Assembly (NCBI RefSeq): GCF_016650695.1
Contig: NZ_JAEKFH010000003.1
Coordinates: forward strand, 578,001-642,000
Source: Pseudomonas sp. TH41
Lineage (GTDB): Bacteria > Pseudomonadota > Gammaproteobacteria > Pseudomonadales > Pseudomonadaceae
Direction of reading: 5' to 3'
Length of the DNA stretch: 64,000 bases
In this document: in pieces, positions 1-8,745 of the stretch
Position numbering within the stretch: the first letter of the stretch is position 1
Layout of the letters: each line of letters opens with the position of its first letter
Notes under the pieces: generated by a model
Databases searched by the model: none
What the model was told of the DNA's origin: nothing
The model's input: the letters and a program-made list of their open reading frames with translations, nothing else
Translations under genes and position numbers: made by a program

Positions 1-3000
1 AGCCGACGGCACTCGCCCACCCCCTCACAAGTCGACACGCACAAAGTGCATGCAGAAATCGTCCGTGCGGAAATTATTGCAACCGTGAACGAATTTTTGC
101 CTGAAGAAGGTATGTCACCGCTGACTTACCTCGCCAACGACATTTTTGCCGCGGCAACCGTTGAACAAGTCAGAGCAACGCCGACGGTTTATCTGCAAAA
201 AATCCTGCAAAGCGCTGAAGCCAAAAAACTGGAAATAGCCTTGCTGTCTGCGATGGATTGGTATGGAGGGGAGCTAGGCGAAGAAACCTCGCCCTACATC
301 CGCATCAAACTGATCGCCAACGCACTGCAGCTATGGCTGGCCTCGCAAACCGCTGAAAATCCGGGCGAGATTGCCGGGTACGCCTGGCAGGCCCGCTCAA
401 ACTGGGGGAAGAGCTATCAGGCCATTGGGGCCGAATTCGAAACCCATCTGCGGACTTCAAATCGGGCAACATCGGAAAAAGAGGCCATTGTCATTGCGCG
501 TTTGTTTCTGTCGCGTTTTCCACTGGAGTTCCGTGTCAGGGATATTCCGGAACAACTTAGGTACCGAAGCTCCGTGATCTGGGTGAACTTCCTTAACGGC
601 GTAAACATCATCAAAGCAACTGAACCCGAGTTGCTGAACCGGCTGACCTTCCAACAGTTGGTCAACCTGGCGCTCCAGCAGGCCAAGGAGGCGAGCGAAG
701 AGCAAATGACTCACATCGCGCTGGCCAGACTGCTTCCGGCACTGGACTGGGCGGAAACCCTCGGCGTTATTACCTCGAAAAACAAGGACGACATCGATCG
801 CGCGCTATCCGAACTGGATAAGCACACCAGTGAACTCAATAAGGCCATTATCGGAATCAATGAAACAGCGCCCAAACGACTAACCATTGCTCGAACGGAA
901 ATGGAGAAGCTCTTTGGAAAAGATGCCTTCATTTCGGATGGCCGAAAACTGGCAAGAAGCGACCCGGGACCGAGCCATTTTCGTGACACTCCCGTTATAG
1001 GGGGATATGACTATTACGCCTTCCTGGAGGTTCTGGCTGCCGGCAAATTCGACGATCAGAAAAAATGGCTGGTGACGGAGCGCGACGGCACTACCATTGG
1101 CAAACAATGGATTCGGATAGATGAAAAACGAACAATAAAGACTGAAGGGCCTTGGCCCGTACCTGGGCCTAAATGGGGTGGCATGCAGCCAGTCCTGCCG
1201 CCGACCGCCAAGCTGCCAGACATAAAAGCCCTCTTCGACAAAGACTTTACGAGCTATCTGACCAGGATCACAACTGCCTATGCAACGCTGATTAAAAGTC
1301 TGCTGGTGACGCTTCCAATTGCCGACCGTGAGGCTTTGGGGTGGGGCGAAGTCAGAATCTACAGCTTGCGATTGCAAACCCATCGCATGAAGGCCTCGGA
1401 TGAAACACATGAAAAGACCTTACCGCTCAGAGCTCGTAACGGATTGATATTGCAGGCAACTCACAATAAGAAAAGCACCTATTACGAGATGTTGCCAAGG
1501 GCTGGACTGATACGCTATCTCGAGAAGTTTGATCCAAAACTGATCGGCCCCTATGTCGGCGCTATTGCCACCCATCTCGATGGACAATACGTCGATCGCT
1601 TTCAGGACAAGCGTTTGCCCTTTGACTGGGAAGCTCATTTAAAAGGCGGCGTGCCGAAAGACAATGCCCACTGCTATGCAATCATAGATCAGTTGGGCAC
1701 GCCTTTCGCCGCAGTGCCCAATGCAACTGAATACGCACCCGTGACATTCTCGTCGAGCCGCTTGACGGAAATCAGCGATTACATTGCAACCCAACTATTG
1801 TTCGTAGACCCGGTGGCACTTCGTCGTGCCGCCAATGGTCAGACCGTATTCGAACGTGAAGAAGCTTACGGCGAAAAAGCTCTCGATACCGCAAAATTGT
1901 TCGTACCGTTCTGGGGCAGTATTGAAGATGTGATGTCAAACGACAAAGACCGTCGTGCCTTGGGTGCATTCGGATTGTTTTTCGACGTGCTTTCATTCGG
2001 ACTGCCCATTGGCAAATTTGCCGTGGGCTCGCTAAGACTGGTCATTAACGCTGGCCAATTGAGCATGCGCACCGCCCTTCCGTCCTTTACCTTGCTGACA
2101 AAGAAATTGGTGACTTCATTATTGAAGGCATTGAACCCGATCGACGGCATCCCCCAACTGCTCAAAGCGTTAGCAACCGGCCTGTGGAAATTAGCCAAGT
2201 TCGCCTTTCATCAATTCACGGAGCTGGCCGGAAAACTCCGTTACTACAATTACGTACGCAGCCTGTCTCGGTTGAACAATGCGGGTCGCTGGCTGCCTCA
2301 GACAGTCGGCGATCAGTTAGCCCGAGTTAAAGGTATTGACGATGTACTGGTGCGCAACCTGGCAACCTCTGGAAAATCTGACTTTCGCCTGATCGATCCG
2401 TTATCGACTAAACCCTACGGGCCGACACTGCCGACCAAGTCCGGCGAACTTTTGCCGGGACGATCCGGCTACCGCCCCCTGGCAAAGACCGACAACCACG
2501 TCACTGTCGAGCTCTCTGACAAAACCCTCGTGCGCGAGGTACTTGAAGCGGATGGGCGAACCACGCTGTTTCTCGACGATGTACCGTACCGGCTCGATGG
2601 CGACACATTGCGTCGCGCCGACCTGATCGATATCGATGACACTTTCAAAGCGATTCCCTGCCGAGTGCGTCGCGCACCCGGCCCCGTGTGTAAAACAAAC
2701 TATGTCACTCGCAACCTGGCCCCCACCCCTGACATCGGTCACTACGATGAAACCAAAGGCTGGGCCCCTTGGTTCGGAGATGTCATTTACGCCCCCGCTA
2801 CTGGCAGAACACCGATGCAAACCGCTTCGCTCGCCACACATTCATCCCTCCATGCGACGCTGGAATTTCAGAAAGGTATATATGGGCGGCTCATGGTCAG
2901 CGTACCCGAAGCAGGGCAAGAACTTGTCGATAACATTCGCGTAGGCGCCATCCTCGCCGAATCAATGGATGGATCAAAACACTACGTGTTCACGCGCCTG

Positions 3001-3996
3001 AATGCGGGAGACTTTTTTGTTGCCGAGCGCGTAAAAGGGCAAAGCGTGTACGACTCGTTGACGCTCAAGAAAGCCAACACACTTCCTGAGGAAATAAGAC
3101 GCGAGTTAGAGAAGGTATACATCGGTTCCCTGAATGCCAACAACATGGCCAGGATTTATGGTGTCAATCGCGTTGAGCGAGCGCTGAAGGCCATGGATGA
3201 CATCGCGGTGCCGATCGGTGGCCATGCCAATCCCCCCGAGACCCTGAAACATATCAAGGTGGATACCAGCCCCGCGGAGGCGGTTTTGTTTGATCACTCG
3301 ACAAGGATGATTGTCAGACATTCCACCGATGGCGCTGCGACCTGGTCGTCTTCCAAGACTGCCCCGGACAGTGTTCGCGAGACGACCGCAGAGATCCTCA
3401 ATACGTTGTTTCGCAAAACGGTCGTAACCGTGGAGTCATCGGTTCAGGGCGGGCCCAAGTCTTTAAAAATCAATAACGCGATGCAGGAGCTGGAAACACT
3501 CATAAGCCGGGCAAGGGGAAGATCGTCAGACAACCTTAGAAACATCGCGTTCGCCGAGATCAGGACGAAGAGTGGGGTGCGTGAAGTGTATGTCAGCGTT
3601 TCCGGCAGCCAGAACAACACGGACTTCCTGCCATTGTTCTCCACCAGCAGAAAAACGAACGAGGTGAAGGTCGGCAGTACGAGTTACTTCAATGTTGATC
3701 ACGGCGCCAACTTTCAGCGTACGTCACTCAGTGTCTCCCACTCCGGCAAGCTACGGGCAATCCCCCACACTATCGACAACATCGAGACCTATACACCTGC
3801 GCTCACTTCGCGCCCCACTTCACTGGACACCGAGAGCAAGCTCATCGGCGTGATACGCGGCAAATACCCGGATCCAAAAGAGCTTGATTCCATCACGATC
3901 GGTACCACGATGGCGCCTTGCGACTCATGTTCGGTTGTCATGAAGCAGTTTGGTTATGACGGTGACGCTGATGCGTTGAACGTCATCTGGAAGTAG
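1..3996 (+). CDS. Large toxin-like protein with C-terminal deaminase-like domain (5' end outside window)
   Basis: The reading frame is open from the first base, so the protein probably begins upstream; a GTG at 46 has no ribosome-binding site. Numbering from that GTG gives 1316 residues. Most of the length resembles the large Pseudomonas proteins annotated as dermonecrotic-toxin-domain (DUF6543-type); this is recall, not a search. Residues about 640-690 contain a hydrophobic stretch that may insert in a membrane. The last ~60 residues carry D1261-T-E1263 followed by P1291-C-D-S-C1295, the [H/C/D]xE...PCxxC layout of the cytidine/nucleic-acid deaminase superfamily found at toxin C-termini (similar to Pput_2613-type toxins). 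C1292 and C1295 would bind zinc and E1263 would be the proton donor. The stop lies 13 bases from a convergent gene, so no immunity gene follows. Codon use looks more A/T-rich than in neighbours. Confidence is high that the gene is real, moderate for the deaminase, low for the target. Confidence 0.75.
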   Translation, partial: SRRHSPTPSQVDTHKVHAEIVRAEIIATVNEFLPEEGMSPLTYLANDIFAAATVEQVRATPTVYLQKILQSAEAKKLEIALLSAMDWYGGELGEETSPYIRIKLIANALQLWLASQTAENPGEIAGYAWQARSNWGKSYQAIGAEFETHLRTSNRATSEKEAIVIARLFLSRFPLEFRVRDIPEQLRYRSSVIWVNFLNGVNIIKATEPELLNRLTFQQLVNLALQQAKEASEEQMTHIALARLLPALDWAETLGVITSKNKDDIDRALSELDKHTSELNKAIIGINETAPKRLTIARTEMEKLFGKDAFISDGRKLARSDPGPSHFRDTPVIGGYDYYAFLEVLAAGKFDDQKKWLVTERDGTTIGKQWIRIDEKRTIKTEGPWPVPGPKWGGMQPVLPPTAKLPDIKALFDKDFTSYLTRITTAYATLIKSLLVTLPIADREALGWGEVRIYSLRLQTHRMKASDETHEKTLPLRARNGLILQATHNKKSTYYEMLPRAGLIRYLEKFDPKLIGPYVGAIATHLDGQYVDRFQDKRLPFDWEAHLKGGVPKDNAHCYAIIDQLGTPFAAVPNATEYAPVTFSSSRLTEISDYIATQLLFVDPVALRRAANGQTVFEREEAYGEKALDTAKLFVPFWGSIEDVMSNDKDRRALGAFGLFFDVLSFGLPIGKFAVGSLRLVINAGQLSMRTALPSFTLLTKKLVTSLLKALNPIDGIPQLLKALATGLWKLAKFAFHQFTELAGKLRYYNYVRSLSRLNNAGRWLPQTVGDQLARVKGIDDVLVRNLATSGKSDFRLIDPLSTKPYGPTLPTKSGELLPGRSGYRPLAKTDNHVTVELSDKTLVREVLEADGRTTLFLDDVPYRLDGDTLRRADLIDIDDTFKAIPCRVRRAPGPVCKTNYVTRNLAPTPDIGHYDETKGWAPWFGDVIYAPATGRTPMQTASLATHSSLHATLEFQKGIYGRLMVSVPEAGQELVDNIRVGAILAESMDGSKHYVFTRLNAGDFFVAERVKGQSVYDSLTLKKANTLPEEIRRELEKVYIGSLNANNMARIYGVNRVERALKAMDDIAVPIGGHANPPETLKHIKVDTSPAEAVLFDHSTRMIVRHSTDGAATWSSSKTAPDSVRETTAEILNTLFRKTVVTVESSVQGGPKSLKINNAMQELETLISRARGRSSDNLRNIAFAEIRTKSGVREVYVSVSGSQNNTDFLPLFSTSRKTNEVKVGSTSYFNVDHGANFQRTSLSVSHSGKLRAIPHTIDNIETYTPALTSRPTSLDTESKLIGVIRGKYPDPKELDSITIGTTMAPCDSCSVVMKQFGYDGDADALNVIWK

Positions 3997-4009
3997 CGGC
4001 ACATTTTGA

Positions 4010-5827
4010 TCAGTGCTGCTGCAAATGCCCATAAAGCTTGGCGTACAACCCACCATCAGCAATCAACTGCTGATGGTCACCATCTTCGGCAATTTGCCCG
4101 CCATCGAACACCAGCACCCGGTCGGCTTGTTTCACCGCTGACAACCGGTGCGCAATAATCAGCGTGGTGCGGTTGCTCAAGAACCGCGCCAGCGCCTGGT
4201 GCAGGTTGTATTCGGTGGCGGCATCCAGCGCCGAGGTGGCCTCGTCGAGGATCACGACCTTGGGCTCGGCCAGCACCATCCGCGCAATTGCCAGGCGCTG
4301 GCGCTGCCCGCCGGATAACCGCACGCCGGAACGTCCGACGATGCTGTCCAGGCCGTTGGGCAACTCACGAACCGTGTGGTGCAATTGAGCAATCTCCAAC
4401 GCTTGCCAGCAGGCCTCGTCACTGCGTTCGCGGCCCATGGTCAGGTTGGCGCGGATGGTGTCGTTGAACAGCGCCGGATGTTGCAGGACCACGGCGACAT
4501 TTTCCCGCACGGTTTCCAGGCCGATCTCTTGCTGGGTCGAACCGCCGAAACGGATGGTTCCGGCCTGCGGCGTGTACAAGCCCAGCAGCAACTGCACCAG
4601 CGTGCTTTTGCCCCCACCGCTGGCGCCGACGATCGCGACCTTTTCACCGGGCGCGATCGACAGGTTCATCTGATTCAACACCAGTTCGTCGCCGTACCCG
4701 AAACTCAATCCCTGGACTTCGATGCCAACGGTTTCGCGACCATTGAACGGGTCGATACCGCACGGGTATTCCGGCTCATCGGCCCGAGCCAGCAACTCGT
4801 TGATCCGCGATAATGCACCGCCGGCAGCGTAATAGGCGTATTGCAGATTCAGCAGCTGCTCGACCGGACCGATCATGAACCACAGGTAGCTGAACACTGC
4901 CAGCATCTGGCCGATGGACAGGTCGGAAAACAACACGGTGAGCATGGCCGCAGCGCGGAAAATATCGATACCAAACTGAAACAACAAGCCGCTGGCACGG
5001 TTCGAGGCATCGGTTTTCCACTGCGAGTTCACTGCGTAATCGCGGACTTCACGAGCTCGTTGGCCCAGGCGCCCGAGGAAAAAGCCCTGACGGTTGCCTG
5101 CGCGCACTTCCTGGATCGAGTCGAGGGTTTCGGTCAACGCCTGGGTAAAACGCGAGGTGCTGTCGTTCTCAAGTTTCTTCAGGTGTTTGACCCGTTTGCC
5201 CAACTGCACCGTGGCGTAGATCACCAGTGGATTGAACAACAAAATCAACAGCGCCAGTTTCCAATGCATCCACATCAGAATGCCGGCGGTACCGACCAGT
5301 GTCAGCATGGCGACAAGGAAACGGCTCAGGGTTTCGCCAACGAATTTATCCAGCGTATCCAGGTCAGTCACCAGGTGTGTGGTGACCGTGCCGCTGCCCA
5401 GGCTTTCATATTCACCCAACGAGATGCGCTTGAGCCGCTCGATCAGGCGCACGCGAATGCGGTAGACGATGTCCTTGGCCAATGCCGCAAACAATCGCGC
5501 CTGCACGACGTTGAACAGCAATGCAGCGCAACGCAGGGTCAAGGTCACCAGCAGCATCAGGCCAATGTAGCCTGCTGCTTTCTGCCAACCTTCGGGCAGC
5601 GCGTGGTTCATGATCTTCAGCGCGGCGTCACCGTGTCCCAATAGCACTTCGTCCACCAGCAACGGTAGAAGCAAGGGAATGGGGACGCTGCACAGGGTCG
5701 CCAGCACGGCCACGCCGTTGGCGATCCAAAGGGATTTCTTGTGATGAAGTGCCAGCCGACGGATTTCCGCCCAGCTCAGTCGGTCTACACGCTTGGGAGC
5801 TGGCGTGTCATCGGGCAGGTCATGCAC
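4010..5827 (-). CDS. ABC transporter, fused permease/ATP-binding subunit (MsbA/LmrA-like)
   Basis: A half-size exporter of 605 residues with an N-terminal six-helix membrane domain (about residues 45-320) and a C-terminal ATPase. The ATPase has Walker A GASGGGKST near residue 400, the LSGGQRQR signature near 505 and Walker B VVILDEATSAL near 530, so it should act as a homodimer in the inner membrane. I chose the GTG at 5827: it has GGAG about 10 bases upstream and overlaps the TGA of the DsbA-family gene. A longer ATG start at 5890 would overlap that gene by 71 bases and add an unconserved-looking leader. It is the last gene of a trhO-DsbA-ABC operon. The substrate cannot be read from the sequence. 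Confidence 0.9.
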   Translation of the reverse strand: MHDLPDDTPAPKRVDRLSWAEIRRLALHHKKSLWIANGVAVLATLCSVPIPLLLPLLVDEVLLGHGDAALKIMNHALPEGWQKAAGYIGLMLLVTLTLRCAALLFNVVQARLFAALAKDIVYRIRVRLIERLKRISLGEYESLGSGTVTTHLVTDLDTLDKFVGETLSRFLVAMLTLVGTAGILMWMHWKLALLILLFNPLVIYATVQLGKRVKHLKKLENDSTSRFTQALTETLDSIQEVRAGNRQGFFLGRLGQRAREVRDYAVNSQWKTDASNRASGLLFQFGIDIFRAAAMLTVLFSDLSIGQMLAVFSYLWFMIGPVEQLLNLQYAYYAAGGALSRINELLARADEPEYPCGIDPFNGRETVGIEVQGLSFGYGDELVLNQMNLSIAPGEKVAIVGASGGGKSTLVQLLLGLYTPQAGTIRFGGSTQQEIGLETVRENVAVVLQHPALFNDTIRANLTMGRERSDEACWQALEIAQLHHTVRELPNGLDSIVGRSGVRLSGGQRQRLAIARMVLAEPKVVILDEATSALDAATEYNLHQALARFLSNRTTLIIAHRLSAVKQADRVLVFDGGQIAEDGDHQQLIADGGLYAKLYGHLQQH

Positions 5828-6458
5828 AGGCAGCGCGCTCCAGCCAACGGCCGAGCAGCGGTGACAGTACGCTAAGAGGCTGATAGCCATTGGTCAACAA
5901 TGCCAATTGACCATCACGTTCAGCCAACAAGGTCGGAAAACCGGCAATGCCCAGGTCTTGCACCCACGTGAAATCGGCGGCCGTCGCGGCGTGCTGATCC
6001 GCACGGTCGAACGCAGCGGCGAATTCGATGCGTGGCAACCCGGCCTGCTCCGCCAGTTCCACCAGCACACTGGCGTGCGTGACATCGCGTCCTTCGGCGT
6101 AAAACGCGTGCTGAATCAGCCCGAGCAGTTTCCACGCGCAATCGGGTGCCAGGCTGCGCGCAGTCACCAGCGCCCGACAGGCGGGCTCGGTGTCGTAGAC
6201 AAAACCCTCGGGCAATGCGCCTTCCAGCTTGAACGGCTGGCCGGTAGCCTCGGTGACCGCCTGCCAATGCTCAAGGATATAGCGTCGGGTGGTCGGCTCC
6301 ATCGCCGCACCACTGCCGGTGCGCAAACCGCCTACGACCAGATGCACGTCCACACCCGCCGCTTGCGCCTGCTCGACCAGCGCGTTGGCCACCGGCGCAA
6401 AGCCCCAGCACCAGGAACACATCGGATCCATCACATAGAGCAAGCGGCGTGCAGACAT
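5820..6458 (-). CDS. DsbA-family (FrnE-like) thioredoxin-fold oxidoreductase
   Basis: 212 residues with the redox motif C14-S-W-C17 close to the N-terminus (context MDPMCSWCWGF), typical of the cytoplasmic FrnE/2-hydroxychromene-2-carboxylate isomerase-like branch of DsbA proteins. There is no signal peptide, so it probably acts in the cytoplasm as a thiol-disulfide oxidoreductase. It starts 3 bases after trhO stops and overlaps the following ABC transporter start, so the three genes are probably co-transcribed. The substrate is unknown. Confidence 0.85.
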   Translation of the reverse strand: MSARRLLYVMDPMCSWCWGFAPVANALVEQAQAAGVDVHLVVGGLRTGSGAAMEPTTRRYILEHWQAVTEATGQPFKLEGALPEGFVYDTEPACRALVTARSLAPDCAWKLLGLIQHAFYAEGRDVTHASVLVELAEQAGLPRIEFAAAFDRADQHAATAADFTWVQDLGIAGFPTLLAERDGQLALLTNGYQPLSVLSPLLGRWLERAACA

Positions 6459-6461
6459 GAT

Positions 6462-7403
6462 TCAAGCCTCGGAAGGTGCTTTCTTATAGTTGTAGCCGAT
6501 TGGGTGCGGCATGTTGCGCGCCTTGGCCAGTTCGATCTGCTTTTGTCGGTCGATGGCGCTGCGTCGGGTTTTCTCGCTCAGCTTATCCCAGCAATGCGGG
6601 CAACTGATGCCCGCCACGTAGTGCTCGGATGTGCGGTCGGAGACGCTAACCGGTGTACGACAGGCATGACATTGATCGTAGTCGCCTTCGCTCAGATCGT
6701 GGCGAACGGTGACCCGGTTATCGAACACGAAGCAGTCGCCCTGCCATTTGGTTTCTTCCAGCGGCACCTCTTCGAGGTACTTCAGAATACCGCCCTTGAG
6801 GTGGTAGACCTCGTCAAAACCCTGGCTGAGCATGTAGCTCGAGGCCTTTTCACAGCGAATGCCGCCGGTGCAGAACATCGCGACTTTCTTGTGCACAGCC
6901 GGGTCGAAGTGTTCTTTGATGTAGTCGGGGAATTCGCGAAAACTGGTGGTCTTCGGGTCAACGGCGCCTTCAAAGGTACCAATCGAGACCTCGTAGTCGT
7001 TGCGGGTGTCGATCAGCAACACTTCCGGATCGCTGATCAGCGCGTTCCAGTTCTGCGGGTCAACGTAAGTGCCGACCTTTTTGTTCGGGTCCACGCCGTC
7101 GACGCCGAGGGTGACGATTTCTTTCTTGAGTTTGACTTTGGTGCGATAGAACGGCTGATCGTCGCAGTACGATTCTTTGTGGTCGATGTCGTCCATGCGC
7201 GGATCGTTCTTGAGCCAGGCCATCAACCCGTCGATGCCTTCGCGGCTACCGGACACCGTGCCGTTGATGCCTTCTTCGGCGATCAGCAGCGTGCCTTTGA
7301 TGCCGTTGTCGACCATTGCCTGCAGCAGTGGCTCGCGCAGGTCGACGTAATCTTCCAGAGTGACGAACTTATAAAGTGCCGCCACGACAATCTGTTGTGT
7401 CAT
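6462..7403 (-). CDS. trhO: tRNA uridine(34) hydroxylase, rhodanese-type (TrhO/YceA)
   Basis: 313 residues, the usual length for TrhO. This family makes 5-hydroxyuridine at the wobble position of tRNA, the first step towards cmo5U/mcmo5U, in an oxygen-dependent reaction. The N-terminal YceA-like domain is followed by a rhodanese domain whose active-site loop reads [12 protein letters not shown] (about residues 178-190), then a C-terminal Cys pair region (CHAC...CPHC) that may bind metal. The ATG has GGAG 9 bases upstream. It is the first gene of the operon with the DsbA-family protein and the ABC exporter. Confidence 0.93.
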   Translation of the reverse strand: MTQQIVVAALYKFVTLEDYVDLREPLLQAMVDNGIKGTLLIAEEGINGTVSGSREGIDGLMAWLKNDPRMDDIDHKESYCDDQPFYRTKVKLKKEIVTLGVDGVDPNKKVGTYVDPQNWNALISDPEVLLIDTRNDYEVSIGTFEGAVDPKTTSFREFPDYIKEHFDPAVHKKVAMFCTGGIRCEKASSYMLSQGFDEVYHLKGGILKYLEEVPLEETKWQGDCFVFDNRVTVRHDLSEGDYDQCHACRTPVSVSDRTSEHYVAGISCPHCWDKLSEKTRRSAIDRQKQIELAKARNMPHPIGYNYKKAPSEA

Positions 7404-7450
7404 GGGTGAATCTCCAGGTGGCTACCCTCGTAAGGGGTGAACCGGATGCG

Positions 7451-7480
7451 AAAAAAAACGCGCCGGGTAAGCGGCGCGTT
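7451..7480 (-). terminator. Rho-independent terminator after bolA (minus strand)
   Basis: Stem AACGCGCCG (7457-7465) and CGGCGCGTT (7472-7480) with a 6-base loop. On the minus strand it is followed by a run of U (A-run 7451-7458 on the plus strand). It would end transcripts coming from bolA before trhO. Confidence 0.8.
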
Positions 7481-7542
7481 GCGGATTCTAGCAAAAACGG
7501 TGTGGTTTTAGGACTGCGATCTACAGGCTTGGCACAAACCAT

Positions 7543-7680
7543 TGTGGTGAGGGGATTTATCCCCGTTGGGCTGCGAAGCGGCCCTGAAAATATCAGCCTC
7601 ACCGAGGTTTGTCAGGCAAACCGAGCTGCCCGGTTTTACGACCGCTTCGCAGCCGAACGGGGATAAATCCCCTCGCCACA
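7543..7680. repeat. Long imperfect inverted repeat (GGGGATTTATCCCC type)
   Basis: Arms of about 41 bases at 7543-7583 and 7640-7680 differ at only a few positions. Each contains GAGGGGATTTATCCCCGTT followed by GGCTGCGAAGCGG. It belongs to a different family from the GAGCAAGC/GCAGCC REP elements elsewhere in the window. It lies between bolA and its terminator. Confidence 0.85.
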
Positions 7681-7716
7681 AAAGCCCTCATCACAACAGC
7701 CCTTCAGCCCTTCACA

Positions 7717-8016
7717 TTAATGCTTGCTGCCGCCAGCACAGGTCGGCGAGGCCGGAGCCGCGTCGATCTGTGCCCATTCCTCTGGCGTGTAGGTATGCAG
7801 CGCCAACGCATGGAACTCGCCCATCAGCTCGCCGAGCGTGCCGTAGACTTTTTGGTGACGCTTGACGCGATTGAGCCCCTCGAACTGCTGGCTGACCACC
7901 ACAGCCTTGAAGTGGGTTTGCAACCCACGGCTGTGCATGTGGCTTTCATCCAGCACTTGCAGATGCTCAGGCTGCAACAGGCCCAACGTCGATTCGATGC
8001 GTTGCTGCATGGTCAT
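7717..8016 (-). CDS. bolA: BolA family transcriptional regulator / iron-sulfur partner
   Basis: 99 residues covering one BolA domain, with the conserved segments DESHMHS, HFKAVVVS and V(Y)GTLGEL...IHALALHTYTPEEW-like C-terminus (here FHALALHTYTPEEW). BolA proteins pair with monothiol glutaredoxins in Fe-S handling and influence morphology genes. The gene starts 12 bases after the DUF2059 gene ends, so the two probably share a transcript. The His and Cys near the C-terminus (CAGGSKH tail) are outside the core fold. Confidence 0.9.
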   Translation of the reverse strand: MTMQQRIESTLGLLQPEHLQVLDESHMHSRGLQTHFKAVVVSQQFEGLNRVKRHQKVYGTLGELMGEFHALALHTYTPEEWAQIDAAPASPTCAGGSKH

Positions 8017-8028
8017 ACCGAACTCCGC

Positions 8029-8553
8029 TTAAGGCTTTTTCTTGGCTGGAGCGGCGGCGCCTTTAGGCACCAGCTCGTTGGTCATGTCATCCAGCAACTT
8101 GTTGACCACAGGCACCGCGCTTTCCAGCTTGGCTTGGGTCATCTGGGCCGATTGCTGAGTCAGCTGCGGCATTTTTTCCAGGACTTTCTTGCCCAGTGGC
8201 GACTGGTAGAACGCAACCAGGTCTTTCAGCTCGGACTCGCTGAAGTTGGTGGTGTAGAGCTTGACCATGTCCGGCTTCAGTTTGTCCCAGCCAATGGCCG
8301 CGTTCAGCGCAGCGTTGGCTTTGGCCTGATACGTTTCCAACAAGGCTTTTTTCGATTCAGGCGCTTTGGTCTGTTCAAAGCGTTGAGCGAACATTTGCTG
8401 CACTTGCATGTACACCGGAGTGCCCAATTTGTCAGCGTGCGCCAGGGTCAGGAAAGCTTCGGCACTGGCGTTGTGGCTGGCGGTATCGGCAAAAACAGGG
8501 CCGCTGGCGCAAACCAGTGCAACCGCGGTACAGATGGCACGAAGACGAGTCAT
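8029..8553 (-). CDS. DUF2059 domain-containing secreted protein
   Basis: 174 residues starting with a clear signal peptide (hydrophobic stretch, likely cut after PVFA, residue ~22). The mature part is helical and contains FSESELKDLVAFYQSPLGKK, the recognisable DUF2059 core, then a lysine/alanine/proline-rich tail (GAAAPAKKKP). It is presumably periplasmic; the molecular function is unknown. It precedes bolA with a 12-base gap and diverges from fumC across about 190 bases that must hold both promoters. Confidence 0.88.
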   Translation of the reverse strand: MTRLRAICTAVALVCASGPVFADTASHNASAEAFLTLAHADKLGTPVYMQVQQMFAQRFEQTKAPESKKALLETYQAKANAALNAAIGWDKLKPDMVKLYTTNFSESELKDLVAFYQSPLGKKVLEKMPQLTQQSAQMTQAKLESAVPVVNKLLDDMTNELVPKGAAAPAKKKP

Positions 8554-8745
8554 CGAGTTTCCTTTTCTAGCAGGCGAGGTAAAACCCCAAGGGCGTCCAT
8601 TCTGCGCCTAAAAAAGTGTGTCGCTCAACCCCAAGCCTTGTCGGGCCTGATTTAGAGGGGTTGAACGGTCAAATTCGATACAGATGGAACCACGGCCGGC
8701 GATCACGGCCTAAACTGCGCTATCAGACCTACAGGAGTGTGCATG

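Noticed and set aside
5907..7409. 500-codon open frame on the plus strand
   Set aside because: Antisense to trhO and the DsbA-family gene; no RBS or domain.
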